The position numbers and the translations under genes are program-made. Below, piece after piece: positions 1-8,446 of a stretch of DNA of 64,000 nt (its first letter is position 1; the number at the start of each line of letters is the position of its first letter). The notes beneath the pieces were generated by a model, which was given only the letters and a program-made list of their open reading frames with translations, was not told where the DNA came from and made no database searches. The stretch is from an unicellular cyanobacterium SU2 (GTDB taxonomy: Bacteria; Cyanobacteriota; Cyanobacteriia; Cyanobacteriales; Microcystaceae), in contig NEED01000002.1 of the NCBI GenBank assembly GCA_002110465.1, positions 1 through 64,000 on the forward strand, given 5' to 3'.

Positions 1-202
1 CTACAGGCTCACGAATACCGTCGATATCAACGGGAGGAGCCGCGATGAAAGCGATGATGAAGCAGGTGGTAGCAGTTAAGAGAGTGGGGATCATTAAGAC
101 ACCGAACCAACCTACATAGAGGCGGTTATTGGTGCTGGTGATCCACTGACAAAACTGTTCCCATAGAGAAACGCTTTCGCGTTGCTGTAAGGTAGTAGTC
201 AT
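1..202 (-). CDS. psbA: Photosystem II D1 protein, 5' end only (partial)
   Basis: The minus strand from an ATG at 202 reads into the window edge and encodes the first 67 residues of D1. It begins [20 protein letters not shown] and continues with [18 protein letters not shown]1 is the thylakoid reaction-centre subunit that carries the QB site and most ligands of the Mn cluster. The cytoplasmic N-terminus and the first membrane helix are present, and the rest lies outside the window. An AAGGA motif 16 bases before the ATG could serve as ribosome binding site. The AT-rich leader up to the divergent WD40 gene should hold its promoter. Confidence 0.97.
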   Translation of the reverse strand, partial: MTTTLQQRESVSLWEQFCQWITSTNNRLYVGWFGVLMIPTLLTATTCFIIAFIAAPPVDIDGIREPV

Positions 203-496
203 TTGCTTATGATTCCTTATTTATTTGTCAAGGTACAATTTATTGACACTTCTCAGATTAAGGCATTTTTCAAGATTTGTAAAGAACATTAACGAAAGTT
301 ATTTTTATATGAAATATAACTTTAACTTATTAAATAGTTAGCAATGTAGCTACAAATAGAATTGAGGTGGGTTGTCACCCCGTGAGCTTTACCTCACCAG
401 ACTCAGAACGACTATATGTCCGACTACTTATCCCCCCAATAAGGATTAGCACTCTGATAATGTACAAATTTGGTTCAAATGATGATGTCAGAAGTC
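203..496. promoter_or_regulatory. Divergent intergenic region between psbA and the WD40 gene
   Basis: About 290 AT-rich bases lie between two divergent genes. Reading towards psbA, a TTGACA-like hexamer lies just upstream of the leader and is a reasonable -35 candidate. No further gene or repeat was recognised. Confidence 0.35.
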
Positions 497-1537
497 ATGA
501 AAAAATCAATTAACAAAAAACAATCGTTGTATTTATTTACTTTACTAACAAGTATTAGTTTGGTAGCAACCTTAGGTTATTCTAGTTTAGCGTCTAAAAC
601 AATCGCTCAAGATATTTCTTTTGAACAAATTGCCCAATCTTCTCAACAACGAATTATTGTTAAAGATCTCCAGGGATTTAAAGGAGTTATTAAATCTCTT
701 GCTATTAGTCCTGATGGCAAAATTTTGTTAGTTGGAGTAGGGGATGCAACCATTAATGGAGTTGATCTTGATACAGAAGAAGTTATCTATGCTAAAGCAA
801 GTAAAATCAATAATTATTCATCTATTGTTGTGAGTTTTGATGGAAAAATATTAGCAGTAGGAGAAGATGAAAGTATAAGGATGTTGAGGGTAAGAGATGG
901 TAAAAGAATCAGAATTTTAAGGGGGCATAGTGGCAAAGTAAGTGATTTAGCTCTGAGTCCTGATGATAGAATACTGGTGAGTGTAAGTGGAGAAGATCGA
1001 ACTATTCGGGTTTGGGATTTTGAATCTGGAGACTTACTTGGAACGATAGCAGCAGATATTGGACCGACAACTAATGTTGCTTTTACTCCTGATGGAACTA
1101 TGTTTGTTACTGGGGCTATTGGAGATGATCGCACTTTAAAATTCTGGGATGTTTCAACCTTACAGTTAATCAAGTCTTCTTCACAACAACCAGGGTATAT
1201 TAATGATCTTAAGATTACTCCTGATGGTCAAAAATTAGTAGCCGCCGTGAGAAATTATGTTAAAGTTTGGGATTTAACTACAGGTCAAGAATTGTTGAAT
1301 ATGAAGGGGCCGAGTTTAGAAATTAATGCGATCGCTATTTCCCCAGATAGCCGCTTAGTTGCTACGGCAAATAAAGAAGGAGAGATTATGCTCTTTGATT
1401 TAATTAAAGGTCGCCAATTGACGACCTTAAAAGGACATAAAGGATGGGTTCTGTCTCTAGTTTTTAGTCCTAACGGAGAATATCTGTATAGTGGGGCTGA
1501 AGATAAAATCCTGAAAATTTGGCAACTTTCTCCCTAA
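497..1537 (+). CDS. Secreted WD40 beta-propeller protein
   Basis: The protein begins with a Lys-rich N-terminus and a hydrophobic stretch ending near SLASKTIAQ, a typical cleaved signal peptide, so it should act in the periplasm or outside the cell. The mature part is a run of WD40 repeats with the recurring pattern ISPDGK..L, a small residue, then RVWD, KFWD, KVWD or KIWQ. This predicts one seven-bladed propeller with no extra catalytic domain. WD40 propellers are scaffolds, and no ligand can be inferred. I prefer the ATG at 497 because it gives a compact signal peptide. ATGs at 479, 482 and 485 and a TTG at 470 are in frame alternatives, and no clear ribosome binding site decides between them. 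Confidence 0.85.
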   Translation: MKKSINKKQSLYLFTLLTSISLVATLGYSSLASKTIAQDISFEQIAQSSQQRIIVKDLQGFKGVIKSLAISPDGKILLVGVGDATINGVDLDTEEVIYAKASKINNYSSIVVSFDGKILAVGEDESIRMLRVRDGKRIRILRGHSGKVSDLALSPDDRILVSVSGEDRTIRVWDFESGDLLGTIAADIGPTTNVAFTPDGTMFVTGAIGDDRTLKFWDVSTLQLIKSSSQQPGYINDLKITPDGQKLVAAVRNYVKVWDLTTGQELLNMKGPSLEINAIAISPDSRLVATANKEGEIMLFDLIKGRQLTTLKGHKGWVLSLVFSPNGEYLYSGAEDKILKIWQLSP

Positions 1538-1574
1538 GAGAAATCTAGAACTTCATACTTTTTTTCCATTCTAA

Positions 1575-2753
1575 CTATCTTAAATGGGCTGATTGCACTA
1601 ATAATAATCCCCCGGCACTCAGCCCTAAAATATTAGGAGCCCAAGCCGCTAGAAACGGGGTCAAAATACCCCAAATCCCTAAAGAACTGGTGACGAAAGC
1701 GAGGAGATAATAGCCAAAAATCAACCCAACACAAATTCCAAAACTGGTGGCTCGATTGGTATTTTGGGGTCTAACTCCCATCGCCGCTCCGACTAATCCA
1801 AACACTAAACAAACAAAGGGAAGCGCATACTTTTCTTGGATGCGGACTTGTACCTTACGAACCCGTTTTTCATTACCACTTAGTTTCATCACTTCTAAAT
1901 ATTCTTTAGTCTCACGAATACTCATTTCCGTGAAATTTTGACGACGATTCGCTAAATCCAAAGGAGCGCGGGGTAAAGCTAATTGTTGATGTTGAAAGCG
2001 AACAATATTACGATAGGAGCCATCAGGGGCAATTAAATAAATGGTTCCATTGAAAAAATCCCAGGTATTAGTGGAAATGTTCCAAGTAGCCGACTCAGAA
2101 GTCACAATTTGGTTAACCCCTTCTTGGGTGCGATCAAGGATTGTCAGTCCCTGCATTTGCTCCCCATTAAATTCCTCAGCGTAAAACAGGCGACTTAATA
2201 TGGTCGCTTCATTACCATCTTCTTGTTGAATTGTGCGGTATTCAGGATAGACAATATTCCGTTCTGTAAAATTGGGGCGTTCTTGGTTAACAGCCCTAGC
2301 TAAGGTAACAGCCGCTTCATGAGTAGCCGCAGGAGCAATCCAATCATTCGTAATAAACGCGCATCCTGTCACCACTAAACTAAATAAGACCGAAGGAATG
2401 ACTAAGCGGTAAACACTGACCCCTAAACTCCTCATAGCAATTAATTCACTATCACTCGATAGACGACTATATGCCATCAAAGCAGCCAATAACATAGCCA
2501 TGGGAAAAGCCAAAACTACAAATCCTGGCATTTTCAACACCAGAATTTTTAGGGCTACAGAGAGCAATAAACCTGACTCTGTAACACGACGGACTAGATC
2601 AAATAAAGTACCAATAGCGATACCTAATGAGGTAAAAATCCCCATCCCAAATAAGAAGGGTAATAAAATTTCGATAAACAGATAGCGATCCATAATGGAT
2701 AAGCCAGGAAGTCCTAACTTAACCTTCATTGGTTTAAATTTCCCCATATCCAT
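1575..2753 (-). CDS. LptF/LptG-family permease of the LPS export ABC transporter (YjgP/YjgQ)
   Basis: This 392-residue protein has the family layout: two or three membrane helices at the N-terminus (MDRYLFIEILLPFLFGMGIF onward), a large periplasmic domain at roughly residues 130-300, and three helices at the C-terminus. The motif MRSLGVSVYRLV matches the cytoplasmic coupling region of LptF/G. In cyanobacteria a single LptF/G-type permease is usual, presumably acting as a homodimer with LptB. It lies 20 bp downstream of lptB in the same direction, which supports a role in moving lipopolysaccharide from the inner membrane to the LptA-like bridge. Confidence 0.9.
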   Translation of the reverse strand: MDMGKFKPMKVKLGLPGLSIMDRYLFIEILLPFLFGMGIFTSLGIAIGTLFDLVRRVTESGLLLSVALKILVLKMPGFVVLAFPMAMLLAALMAYSRLSSDSELIAMRSLGVSVYRLVIPSVLFSLVVTGCAFITNDWIAPAATHEAAVTLARAVNQERPNFTERNIVYPEYRTIQQEDGNEATILSRLFYAEEFNGEQMQGLTILDRTQEGVNQIVTSESATWNISTNTWDFFNGTIYLIAPDGSYRNIVRFQHQQLALPRAPLDLANRRQNFTEMSIRETKEYLEVMKLSGNEKRVRKVQVRIQEKYALPFVCLVFGLVGAAMGVRPQNTNRATSFGICVGLIFGYYLLAFVTSSLGIWGILTPFLAAWAPNILGLSAGGLLLVQSAHLR

Positions 2754-2773
2754 CGTGATTTTTAGTCATTTTT

Positions 2774-3502
2774 TTAAAATTGGAAATTTTCCCCTAGGTA
2801 ATACTGTCGCACTAAATCGTTCGTATAAAGTTCTTCAGCACTCCCAGAGGCAAGAATCTGACCATCGCGCATAATGTAGGCACGGTTAGTAATTGCAAGG
2901 GTTTCTCGAACATTATGGTCAGTAATTAGGATACCCATATTGCGATCGCGTAACTGAGCAATCAAGGTTTGGATTTCAGAGACAGCAATCGGATCTACCC
3001 CGGCAAAGGGTTCGTCTAGTAATAGAAATTCAGGACCGTTGAGTCCCACGGCTAAGGCTCTAGCGAGTTCTGTGCGCCGTCTTTCTCCCCCAGAGACTTG
3101 AGAGCCTTGAGTATTGGCGATTTTTTCAAGACGAAATTCAGCCATCAATTGAAAAAGACGGTTAGCCCGTTGACGAAAGGGAACTTCGGTTTGTTCTAGA
3201 GCTAATTGAATGTTTTCACGAACACTCAAATGGCGAAAAATACTCGCTTGTTGAGTCATGTAACCAATTCCTAACCGCGCTCTTTGGTTTAGGGGTAACT
3301 TAGTCACATCTTTTTGATGGAGCCAAACTTTCCCTGTATTAGGCTTAATTAACCCTGTCGCAATATAAAATGTCGTGGTTTTACCTGCCCCGTTAGGACC
3401 GAGAAGTCCCACGATTTCCCCTGGTGCCACCTGTAGGTTCACGCGATTGACCACAAAGCGTTTTCCATAGGATTTATGAATATTATCTAAAACAAGTGTC
3501 AT
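2774..3502 (-). CDS. lptB: LPS export ABC transporter ATP-binding protein LptB
   Basis: The 242-residue protein has a complete ABC ATPase: Walker A LLGPNGAGKTT near residue 33, a Q-loop (YMTQQASIFRHLSVREN), signature VSGGERRR, Walker B FLLLDEPFAGVDP and H-loop ILITDHNVRETL. The text of these motifs, especially GAGKTTTFY and the VSGGERRRTE signature, is that of LptB. It supplies energy for extraction of LPS by LptF/G. Its neighbours are the permease downstream and the LptA-like gene upstream, all on one strand with short gaps, so the three are probably cotranscribed. Confidence 0.95.
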   Translation of the reverse strand: MTLVLDNIHKSYGKRFVVNRVNLQVAPGEIVGLLGPNGAGKTTTFYIATGLIKPNTGKVWLHQKDVTKLPLNQRARLGIGYMTQQASIFRHLSVRENIQLALEQTEVPFRQRANRLFQLMAEFRLEKIANTQGSQVSGGERRRTELARALAVGLNGPEFLLLDEPFAGVDPIAVSEIQTLIAQLRDRNMGILITDHNVRETLAITNRAYIMRDGQILASGSAEELYTNDLVRQYYLGENFQF

Positions 3503-3577
3503 TATTAGGATTTAGTTAGTCATAGCTAAAGGTTAGAAGTGTCATGTTTACACTTCTATCAAACCAGATCATCTAAA

Positions 3578-4087
3578 TTACGGATCTAAAGGAGGAGGTA
3601 AAGGGGCTGGGTTTAAAGGTGGTGCGGGTGCAACCGATGCTGGAGCCGGAGTATTATCCTCTGCTTCTGTCACAAGATAAATAGATTCTACCTGCTCGCT
3701 CGACTCAGGAGTGGCAATAAATCTTCCTTCATCGATGAGATAAGTCATGATTTCTGCTCGCATACTATTACCTTCTTGTAAGACATAAACATTTCCCGTC
3801 AAGACTAGGCGACGTTCTCGACTAAAATATTGTGCCTGGGCTGCGGTTCCTTGAATTTGACGAGCGGGGTAAAAAATTTGTACGTTACCCCTTGCTGTAA
3901 CGACGCCTGTTTCTGAATTGGCTTCTTGAATATCAGAACGAACCGTTAGGGGACTATTCGGGGGGGGCGTTTGAGCGATCGCTGTGGGAGATGTCCCTTT
4001 GAGAGCCACGACTCCTATCATTAGGGTTAGAAGACTCCCTAGAGCTTTTAAAGAATATTTGGGAATTAATGGCCGAACGGACAACAT
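3578..4087 (-). CDS. LptA/OstA-like periplasmic LPS transport protein
   Basis: The 169-residue protein has an N-terminal signal segment (about residues 12-38, ending TAIAQ). It is followed by an OstA/LptA beta-jellyroll region with the typical sequence VRSDIQEANSETGVVTARG, then NVQIFYPARQIQGTAAQAQYF and a GNVYVLQEGNSMRAEIMTY strand pair. The tail is rich in Pro and Ala and is probably disordered. LptA-type proteins form the periplasmic bridge that carries LPS. It is the first gene of the lptA-lptB-lptF/G cluster, 75 bp upstream of lptB. Confidence 0.85.
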   Translation of the reverse strand: MLSVRPLIPKYSLKALGSLLTLMIGVVALKGTSPTAIAQTPPPNSPLTVRSDIQEANSETGVVTARGNVQIFYPARQIQGTAAQAQYFSRERRLVLTGNVYVLQEGNSMRAEIMTYLIDEGRFIATPESSEQVESIYLVTEAEDNTPAPASVAPAPPLNPAPLPPPLDP

Positions 4088-4692
4088 TACTCTCCTAAGT
4101 TTTATTGGTTAAGATTATTGATTTGATTATAGGGGTAAAAAAAACAATTGACTTCAAATTTAAGTGTTATCCAAAATCATCATATTTCAAATTATCCAAG
4201 GATTCTAGTCAACATTAGCTGCTGTTGTCGATGAGTAATCCAGGCAGGTACAAGGGCGCTATTTTTGAAATTTTCTTCTAATTGAGCGATTTATGAGTTA
4301 ACCGTCCGAGCCAATTTACCCAAACTGAGATCTTGCACCTCGTTTAAAATTAGCTAGTGACCGGAGTCAATCCCCCTTACCCCCTTTGAGAAGGCAAAAG
4401 GCTTCGGTGAAGGGTGACGTAGTCTCAAGGCAATACTTCGACAAGCTCAGTAATCAGGCAAAAGCAATAAGATTTGACTTTTACTCCCTCGAAATTGATT
4501 CAGCCTTTTTTAGCCATTTAGTTTTATTGTAGTGGTGAAAGATGTGAGCAAAGAAAACTTTTACCCAGAGAAAACTGAGAAACTTTAGGTTTCTTTTGTC
4601 AATACGTATTTAGCGATCGCTAGGACAGAAACTTTCAAGGCAACGCCGCATCTGGCAACAGTCAATAGAGAGTAAAACTCAAATAAAAGTTT
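4088..4692. other. Intergenic region, no gene recognised
   Basis: About 600 bp between the lptA-like gene and the DUF389 gene. It contains one HIP1 octamer (GCGATCGC near 4613), a C-rich stretch (CCCCCTTACCCCCTTTGAG near 4370) and the phrase TACTTCGACAAGCTCAGTA near 4434, which resembles dispersed cyanobacterial repeats. No ORF, tRNA or convincing terminator was seen. Confidence 0.4.
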
Positions 4693-5793
4693 CTAATTAT
4701 TGCTTATAGTACGATTTTCATTATGAGATTTTAAAATTCTTATAGGAATAATTTTGACTTCTAAATTAATAGGTTTTCCTATTTTGTTTGAAAGTATACC
4801 TTTTAGATAGTCAACTTCAGCTTGAGATAATGAATCAATAGGTGCAGCAAGTTCTATAACTACATCTAAATGTTTTTTTCTAGGTATAACATTAACCGAT
4901 TTTAGCGTAGTATTATCTAAAGTCTCTGCTTCAGCCATAACTACACTTGATATCTCGTAGCGTACATTTTTTTTAATAATCATTTTTCTCATGGATAGGG
5001 TTAGAGGTACACCCAAAATAAACATTATTGCTGTAGACATTGCTAATCCAGATTTGGCACGTTCAATGTTGCCGTAAGAGCCAAACAAAAATACTAAACT
5101 ACCAAAAAATATAATACAAATTAGGTTAGTCAAAAATAGTAACGAAGAACCGATAGCAATTTCTTGGTTTCCCAAGGATAAAGCAATTCCAACAACACTA
5201 AGAGGAGGAACCAAGGCAACAGCAATTGCTACCCCGGGTAAGGCACTTGAAATACTACGGCGAGTATTAGCAAAAGCTCCTGCTGATCCTGCTGCCATCG
5301 CAATTCCAAAATCAATTAAAGTTGGGTTAGTCCGAGAAAGTATTTCAGATTCTATGGTTTTTAACCCAATAATTGAAGTTGTCAACCAAGACATTGTAAT
5401 AGTTAAAATTATTCCTTTTATAACCGTTAAACTAGAGCGATTTAATAGTTTACGATTTCCCATAGCAATCGAGTAAGCCATGCCAACAATAGGGCCCATT
5501 AAAGGGGCAATAATCATTGCTCCGATAATAATAGCTACGCTGTTGTTTAATAGTCCAAAACTAGCAATAATTGCCGATAAAGCTAACATAAAATGAAAAC
5601 TAAAACTAGGAACTGACAGACGCCATAATCTCCTGTTAAGACTAGCTATAGGTGTGGTTTTTTCCTTAATCCAATGCCAGTCCCCAATTTGAAAATTCCA
5701 AAACTGTTTAAAGCGCAGCTTTCGATTAAGTTTTCTCAGAAAATATTTGATATAAATGGTGTATCGAGGATTTAGAATAAATATAAGAAACAT
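4693..5793 (-). CDS. DUF389 (TIGR00341-type) integral membrane protein
   Basis: The 366-residue protein has an N-terminal basic segment, then about six membrane helices from residue 60 to 270. The conserved family phrases are SAIIASFGLLNNSVAIIIGA, MIIAPLMGPIVG, and SSALPGVAIAVALVPPLSVVG. The C-terminal 90 residues form a soluble domain. DUF389 proteins are widespread membrane proteins of unknown function. The gene stands alone, is AT-rich compared with its neighbours and is followed upstream by a small mobile-element remnant. No substrate can be inferred. Confidence 0.85.
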   Translation of the reverse strand: MFLIFILNPRYTIYIKYFLRKLNRKLRFKQFWNFQIGDWHWIKEKTTPIASLNRRLWRLSVPSFSFHFMLALSAIIASFGLLNNSVAIIIGAMIIAPLMGPIVGMAYSIAMGNRKLLNRSSLTVIKGIILTITMSWLTTSIIGLKTIESEILSRTNPTLIDFGIAMAAGSAGAFANTRRSISSALPGVAIAVALVPPLSVVGIALSLGNQEIAIGSSLLFLTNLICIIFFGSLVFLFGSYGNIERAKSGLAMSTAIMFILGVPLTLSMRKMIIKKNVRYEISSVVMAEAETLDNTTLKSVNVIPRKKHLDVVIELAAPIDSLSQAEVDYLKGILSNKIGKPINLEVKIIPIRILKSHNENRTISNN

Positions 5794-5893
5794 AATTATT
5801 ACTTATAAGTAGTAAGTTAATAGAGGAAAATAAAATTAAACAGTTTATATTTTAAATGATTAACAATAATTTTGCTAGATACAAAAATATACT

Positions 5894-5987
5894 TATAGTC
5901 ATTTCAAATAAGAATGATACAAAAATTGAGCTATGAAGACTATTATTACAAGCAGCAGGTGTCTCACTTTTAATTGAAATGACTATA
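5894..5987. mobile_element. 94-bp MITE-like element with terminal inverted repeats (copy 1)
   Basis: The left end reads TATAGTCATTTCAAATAAGA and the right end is its near-perfect inverse, giving terminal inverted repeats of about 26 bp. The element is too short to encode anything. A second element with the same ends and exactly the same length lies at 44938-45031. The ends start and finish with TA, as in IS630/Tc1-type insertions, but no autonomous parent is present in the window. Confidence 0.7.
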
Positions 5988-6446
5988 GTTAAAATTTTAA
6001 CTACAGCAGATTGAGTAATAGAATAAGCAAAAGAAAAAAAATTCCTGTCTCAAATATATTGGAAAAACCAGAAGACCAGTTTTGATAGAAGCAGAAGATA
6101 TGGTGATGAGTCGAAAAAAAATTGAAAGACCGCAGTAATCACTTTATATCATCAAAATAAGAGATCTGATTTAGTTGAAGAAGCTACTATATTTCAGGAA
6201 AATCAAAACTTATTTGCTGAGCATTATCCGCGAAATAAATTCTAACCCTCCCCGCAAAACTCGAATACTCTAAGTGGGTAGACATAATTAGAATTAAAAT
6301 AAAAAAGTTCGTAGTTTAGGCTTGAGCATCGATGGTGCAAAAATTTCAAACTCTCAAGAGCTTACTACAAACCTTCATTTATTTATGCCTATTGACAAAC
6401 GCTAATCTTAGTGTAAGAAGATTAGCGTAATTTATTTTAATTAAAT
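5988..6446. other. Intergenic region with a dispersed repeat and possible gene remnant
   Basis: Between the MITE and the amylase gene. A short open stretch near 6165-6245 (RSDLVEEATIFQENQNLF in one frame) has no start and may be debris of a lost gene. A dispersed repeat occupies 6275-6395. Confidence 0.35.
6275..6395 (+). repeat. Dispersed repeat family A, copy 1
   Basis: This copy begins GTGGGTAGACATAATTAGAA, runs through AAAAAGTTCGTAGTTTAGGC and TTGAGCATCG, and closes near CTTACTACAAACCTTC. Related copies occur at 51431-51553 and 63871-64000, and a diverged inverted copy at 55953-56057. All have GTTCGTAG near one end and a CTACTACAAAC- or CTACGAAC-like sequence at the other, so each can fold into a long imperfect hairpin. 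Confidence 0.6.
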
Positions 6447-7925
6447 TTACCGTTGTGGCACCCAAACTGAAACCGAACCTGCCAAACAAGGAAATTCTGC
6501 CCAACCTTGGTCGTTGGTAATCACAGGTTCTTGGATGTGTTCAGTGAGGTCGATGTAAGTTTGGTTTCCTTGACCTACCTCCATCCATTTCGTCCCTTCT
6601 GCACCATTACTTAACACCACAGCCATCCCTCCTGGGTGTTCTTTGTCTCCAAGACGAGTCCAGCCTATTGTATTGGCATGATCGAAATAATCATACTGCT
6701 CGCCAAAAGCATATTCTTTACGAGCTTGTAAAAATTTATCAATTAGCCACTGATGAGCCTCCATCCAAATTTCGTATTCACCGCCATCATTACCTGTATC
6801 TTTATAATGTGCGCCATAATAGTCTGCATAGAAAATACAGGGATAGCCATCTCTTCTCAAAAGGATTAGAGCATAAGCTAGGGGTTTGAACCAACTTTCA
6901 ACTACAGATTCTAAAGACTGTAAAGGTTGAGAATCGTGATTTTCAACCAAAGTTACTGCCAAAGCGGGCTGCTGCTGCACTAATGTTCCGTCAAATATCT
7001 GACGCATATCATAGTTGTTGCCTGCTTTACTTGCTTCAGTGAAATTGTAGTGTAAAGGTGCATCAAATAAAGCCACACCTCCCCCAGTGACATCGATAAA
7101 ATGATGCAAAGCTTCGATCTCGCTAGACCAATATTCTCCAACAGCAAATAATTGTTTGCCACAATAGCGACGAACGTGATTAAGCCACTCTGGAAAGAAT
7201 CCGGCATTAACGTGTTTTACTGCATCAAATCGAAAACCGTCAACTTTTGTCGTATCTATATACCACTCGCCCCAATACTTGAGTTCATCACTGACTTCTG
7301 GAGATTCCATATCGAGGTCGCAACCCATCAAATAAGCAAACGAACCCTTTTCTAAATCTACTTGATCATCAAATTTTTTATCTTTGAACAAATATATTGC
7401 GTTTGTGTCTCCATCATAGGCATTGTAATCAACTGCATCGAAATGCCACCAATGCCACTCTAAGCTAGAATATTTCCCCTCGCGCCCAGGAAAGGTAAAG
7501 TGTGTCCAAACCTTAACTTTTTGCAAATCTCCGATAGCCTGATGACGATTTTCAGGATCCATGGGTGTTGCTTCAGCTTCTTCTTCTTTGTCGCCACCGA
7601 GTTTATGATTTAAGACAATATCGGCATAAACGTGTATTCCAGCTTCTTTGGCAACTTTAATTGCATTGACATACTCATCTTTTGTTCCGTATTTAGTTCT
7701 AACTGAACCTTTTTGATCGAACTCACCTAGATCGAAAATATCGTAAACTCCGTAACCTACATCATAACCACCACCAATTCCTTTATAGGCTGGAGGTAGC
7801 CATACAGCAGTAATACCAGCTTTAGCTAAATCTGCTGCATTTTCTGCTAATTGATTCCACAGGCTGCCATCAGGCTCATTATACCAGTGGAAATACTGCA
7901 TCATTACCCCATTAAACTCAGACAT
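6447..7925 (-). CDS. Cytoplasmic alpha-amylase (GH13)
   Basis: The 492-residue protein shows GH13 conserved regions in order: DIVLNH (region I), GFRFDAVKHV with the catalytic Asp (region II), AVGEYW with the acid/base Glu (region III) and VENHDSQP (region IV). It lacks a signal peptide and starts MSEFNGVMMQYFHWYNEPDG, typical of liquefying cytoplasmic amylases, so it should act on internal glycogen-derived glucans. I chose the ATG at 7925 because an AGGAG motif precedes it at the right distance and homology starts there. Upstream in-frame codons to 7991 carry no family sequence. It stands alone, flanked by repeats and a long intergenic region. Confidence 0.93.
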   Translation of the reverse strand: MSEFNGVMMQYFHWYNEPDGSLWNQLAENAADLAKAGITAVWLPPAYKGIGGGYDVGYGVYDIFDLGEFDQKGSVRTKYGTKDEYVNAIKVAKEAGIHVYADIVLNHKLGGDKEEEAEATPMDPENRHQAIGDLQKVKVWTHFTFPGREGKYSSLEWHWWHFDAVDYNAYDGDTNAIYLFKDKKFDDQVDLEKGSFAYLMGCDLDMESPEVSDELKYWGEWYIDTTKVDGFRFDAVKHVNAGFFPEWLNHVRRYCGKQLFAVGEYWSSEIEALHHFIDVTGGGVALFDAPLHYNFTEASKAGNNYDMRQIFDGTLVQQQPALAVTLVENHDSQPLQSLESVVESWFKPLAYALILLRRDGYPCIFYADYYGAHYKDTGNDGGEYEIWMEAHQWLIDKFLQARKEYAFGEQYDYFDHANTIGWTRLGDKEHPGGMAVVLSNGAEGTKWMEVGQGNQTYIDLTEHIQEPVITNDQGWAEFPCLAGSVSVWVPQR

Positions 7926-8446
7926 ATCAAAACTCCTGCTATGTTTGCAGAAAAAAACTACGTGTTTTTCAATGTTTATTCTTAAGTTCAATAAATTGGC
8001 AGCGACAGTATTTTTATAGAACTATGGATTTTAGTTAAGTGCTAAAAAAAATCTGCTGTTATTTTATTGCTTCCATAGCTAGTTAGTGTAGCAGTCTCCT
8101 TAAAAATTGTCAATCATTTACCAAACTGACCTGAGTAACAACGTCCAAAATACAATAAAGACTGATTGTAAAGCAATTTACTAGACATTATACTCTAAAA
8201 ATACTATAAAATCAAATTTATTTGCCTTAAAAACCTCCACTTTAAGCTATAAAATTATTTTTATAGCTTTTTGCTAACTATAATCTGTTTTAATTTGACT
8301 TCAATAATTTCGTAAATAATCGAAGCTAGTTAGCCCTTCAGATGTTGCTTCACTAGATTGCACCAAAAGATGTTTTATAGTCTACGAGATACAATAATTA
8401 GTTAACTTTGGCAAAAGTAATTATTAAGGAGTGGAACGGAACATAT
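7926..8446. other. Divergent intergenic region between amylase and shc
   Basis: More than 500 AT-rich bases between two divergent genes. It must hold both promoters. An AAGGAG lies at 8426-8431, before the chosen shc start. No other feature was recognised. Confidence 0.35.
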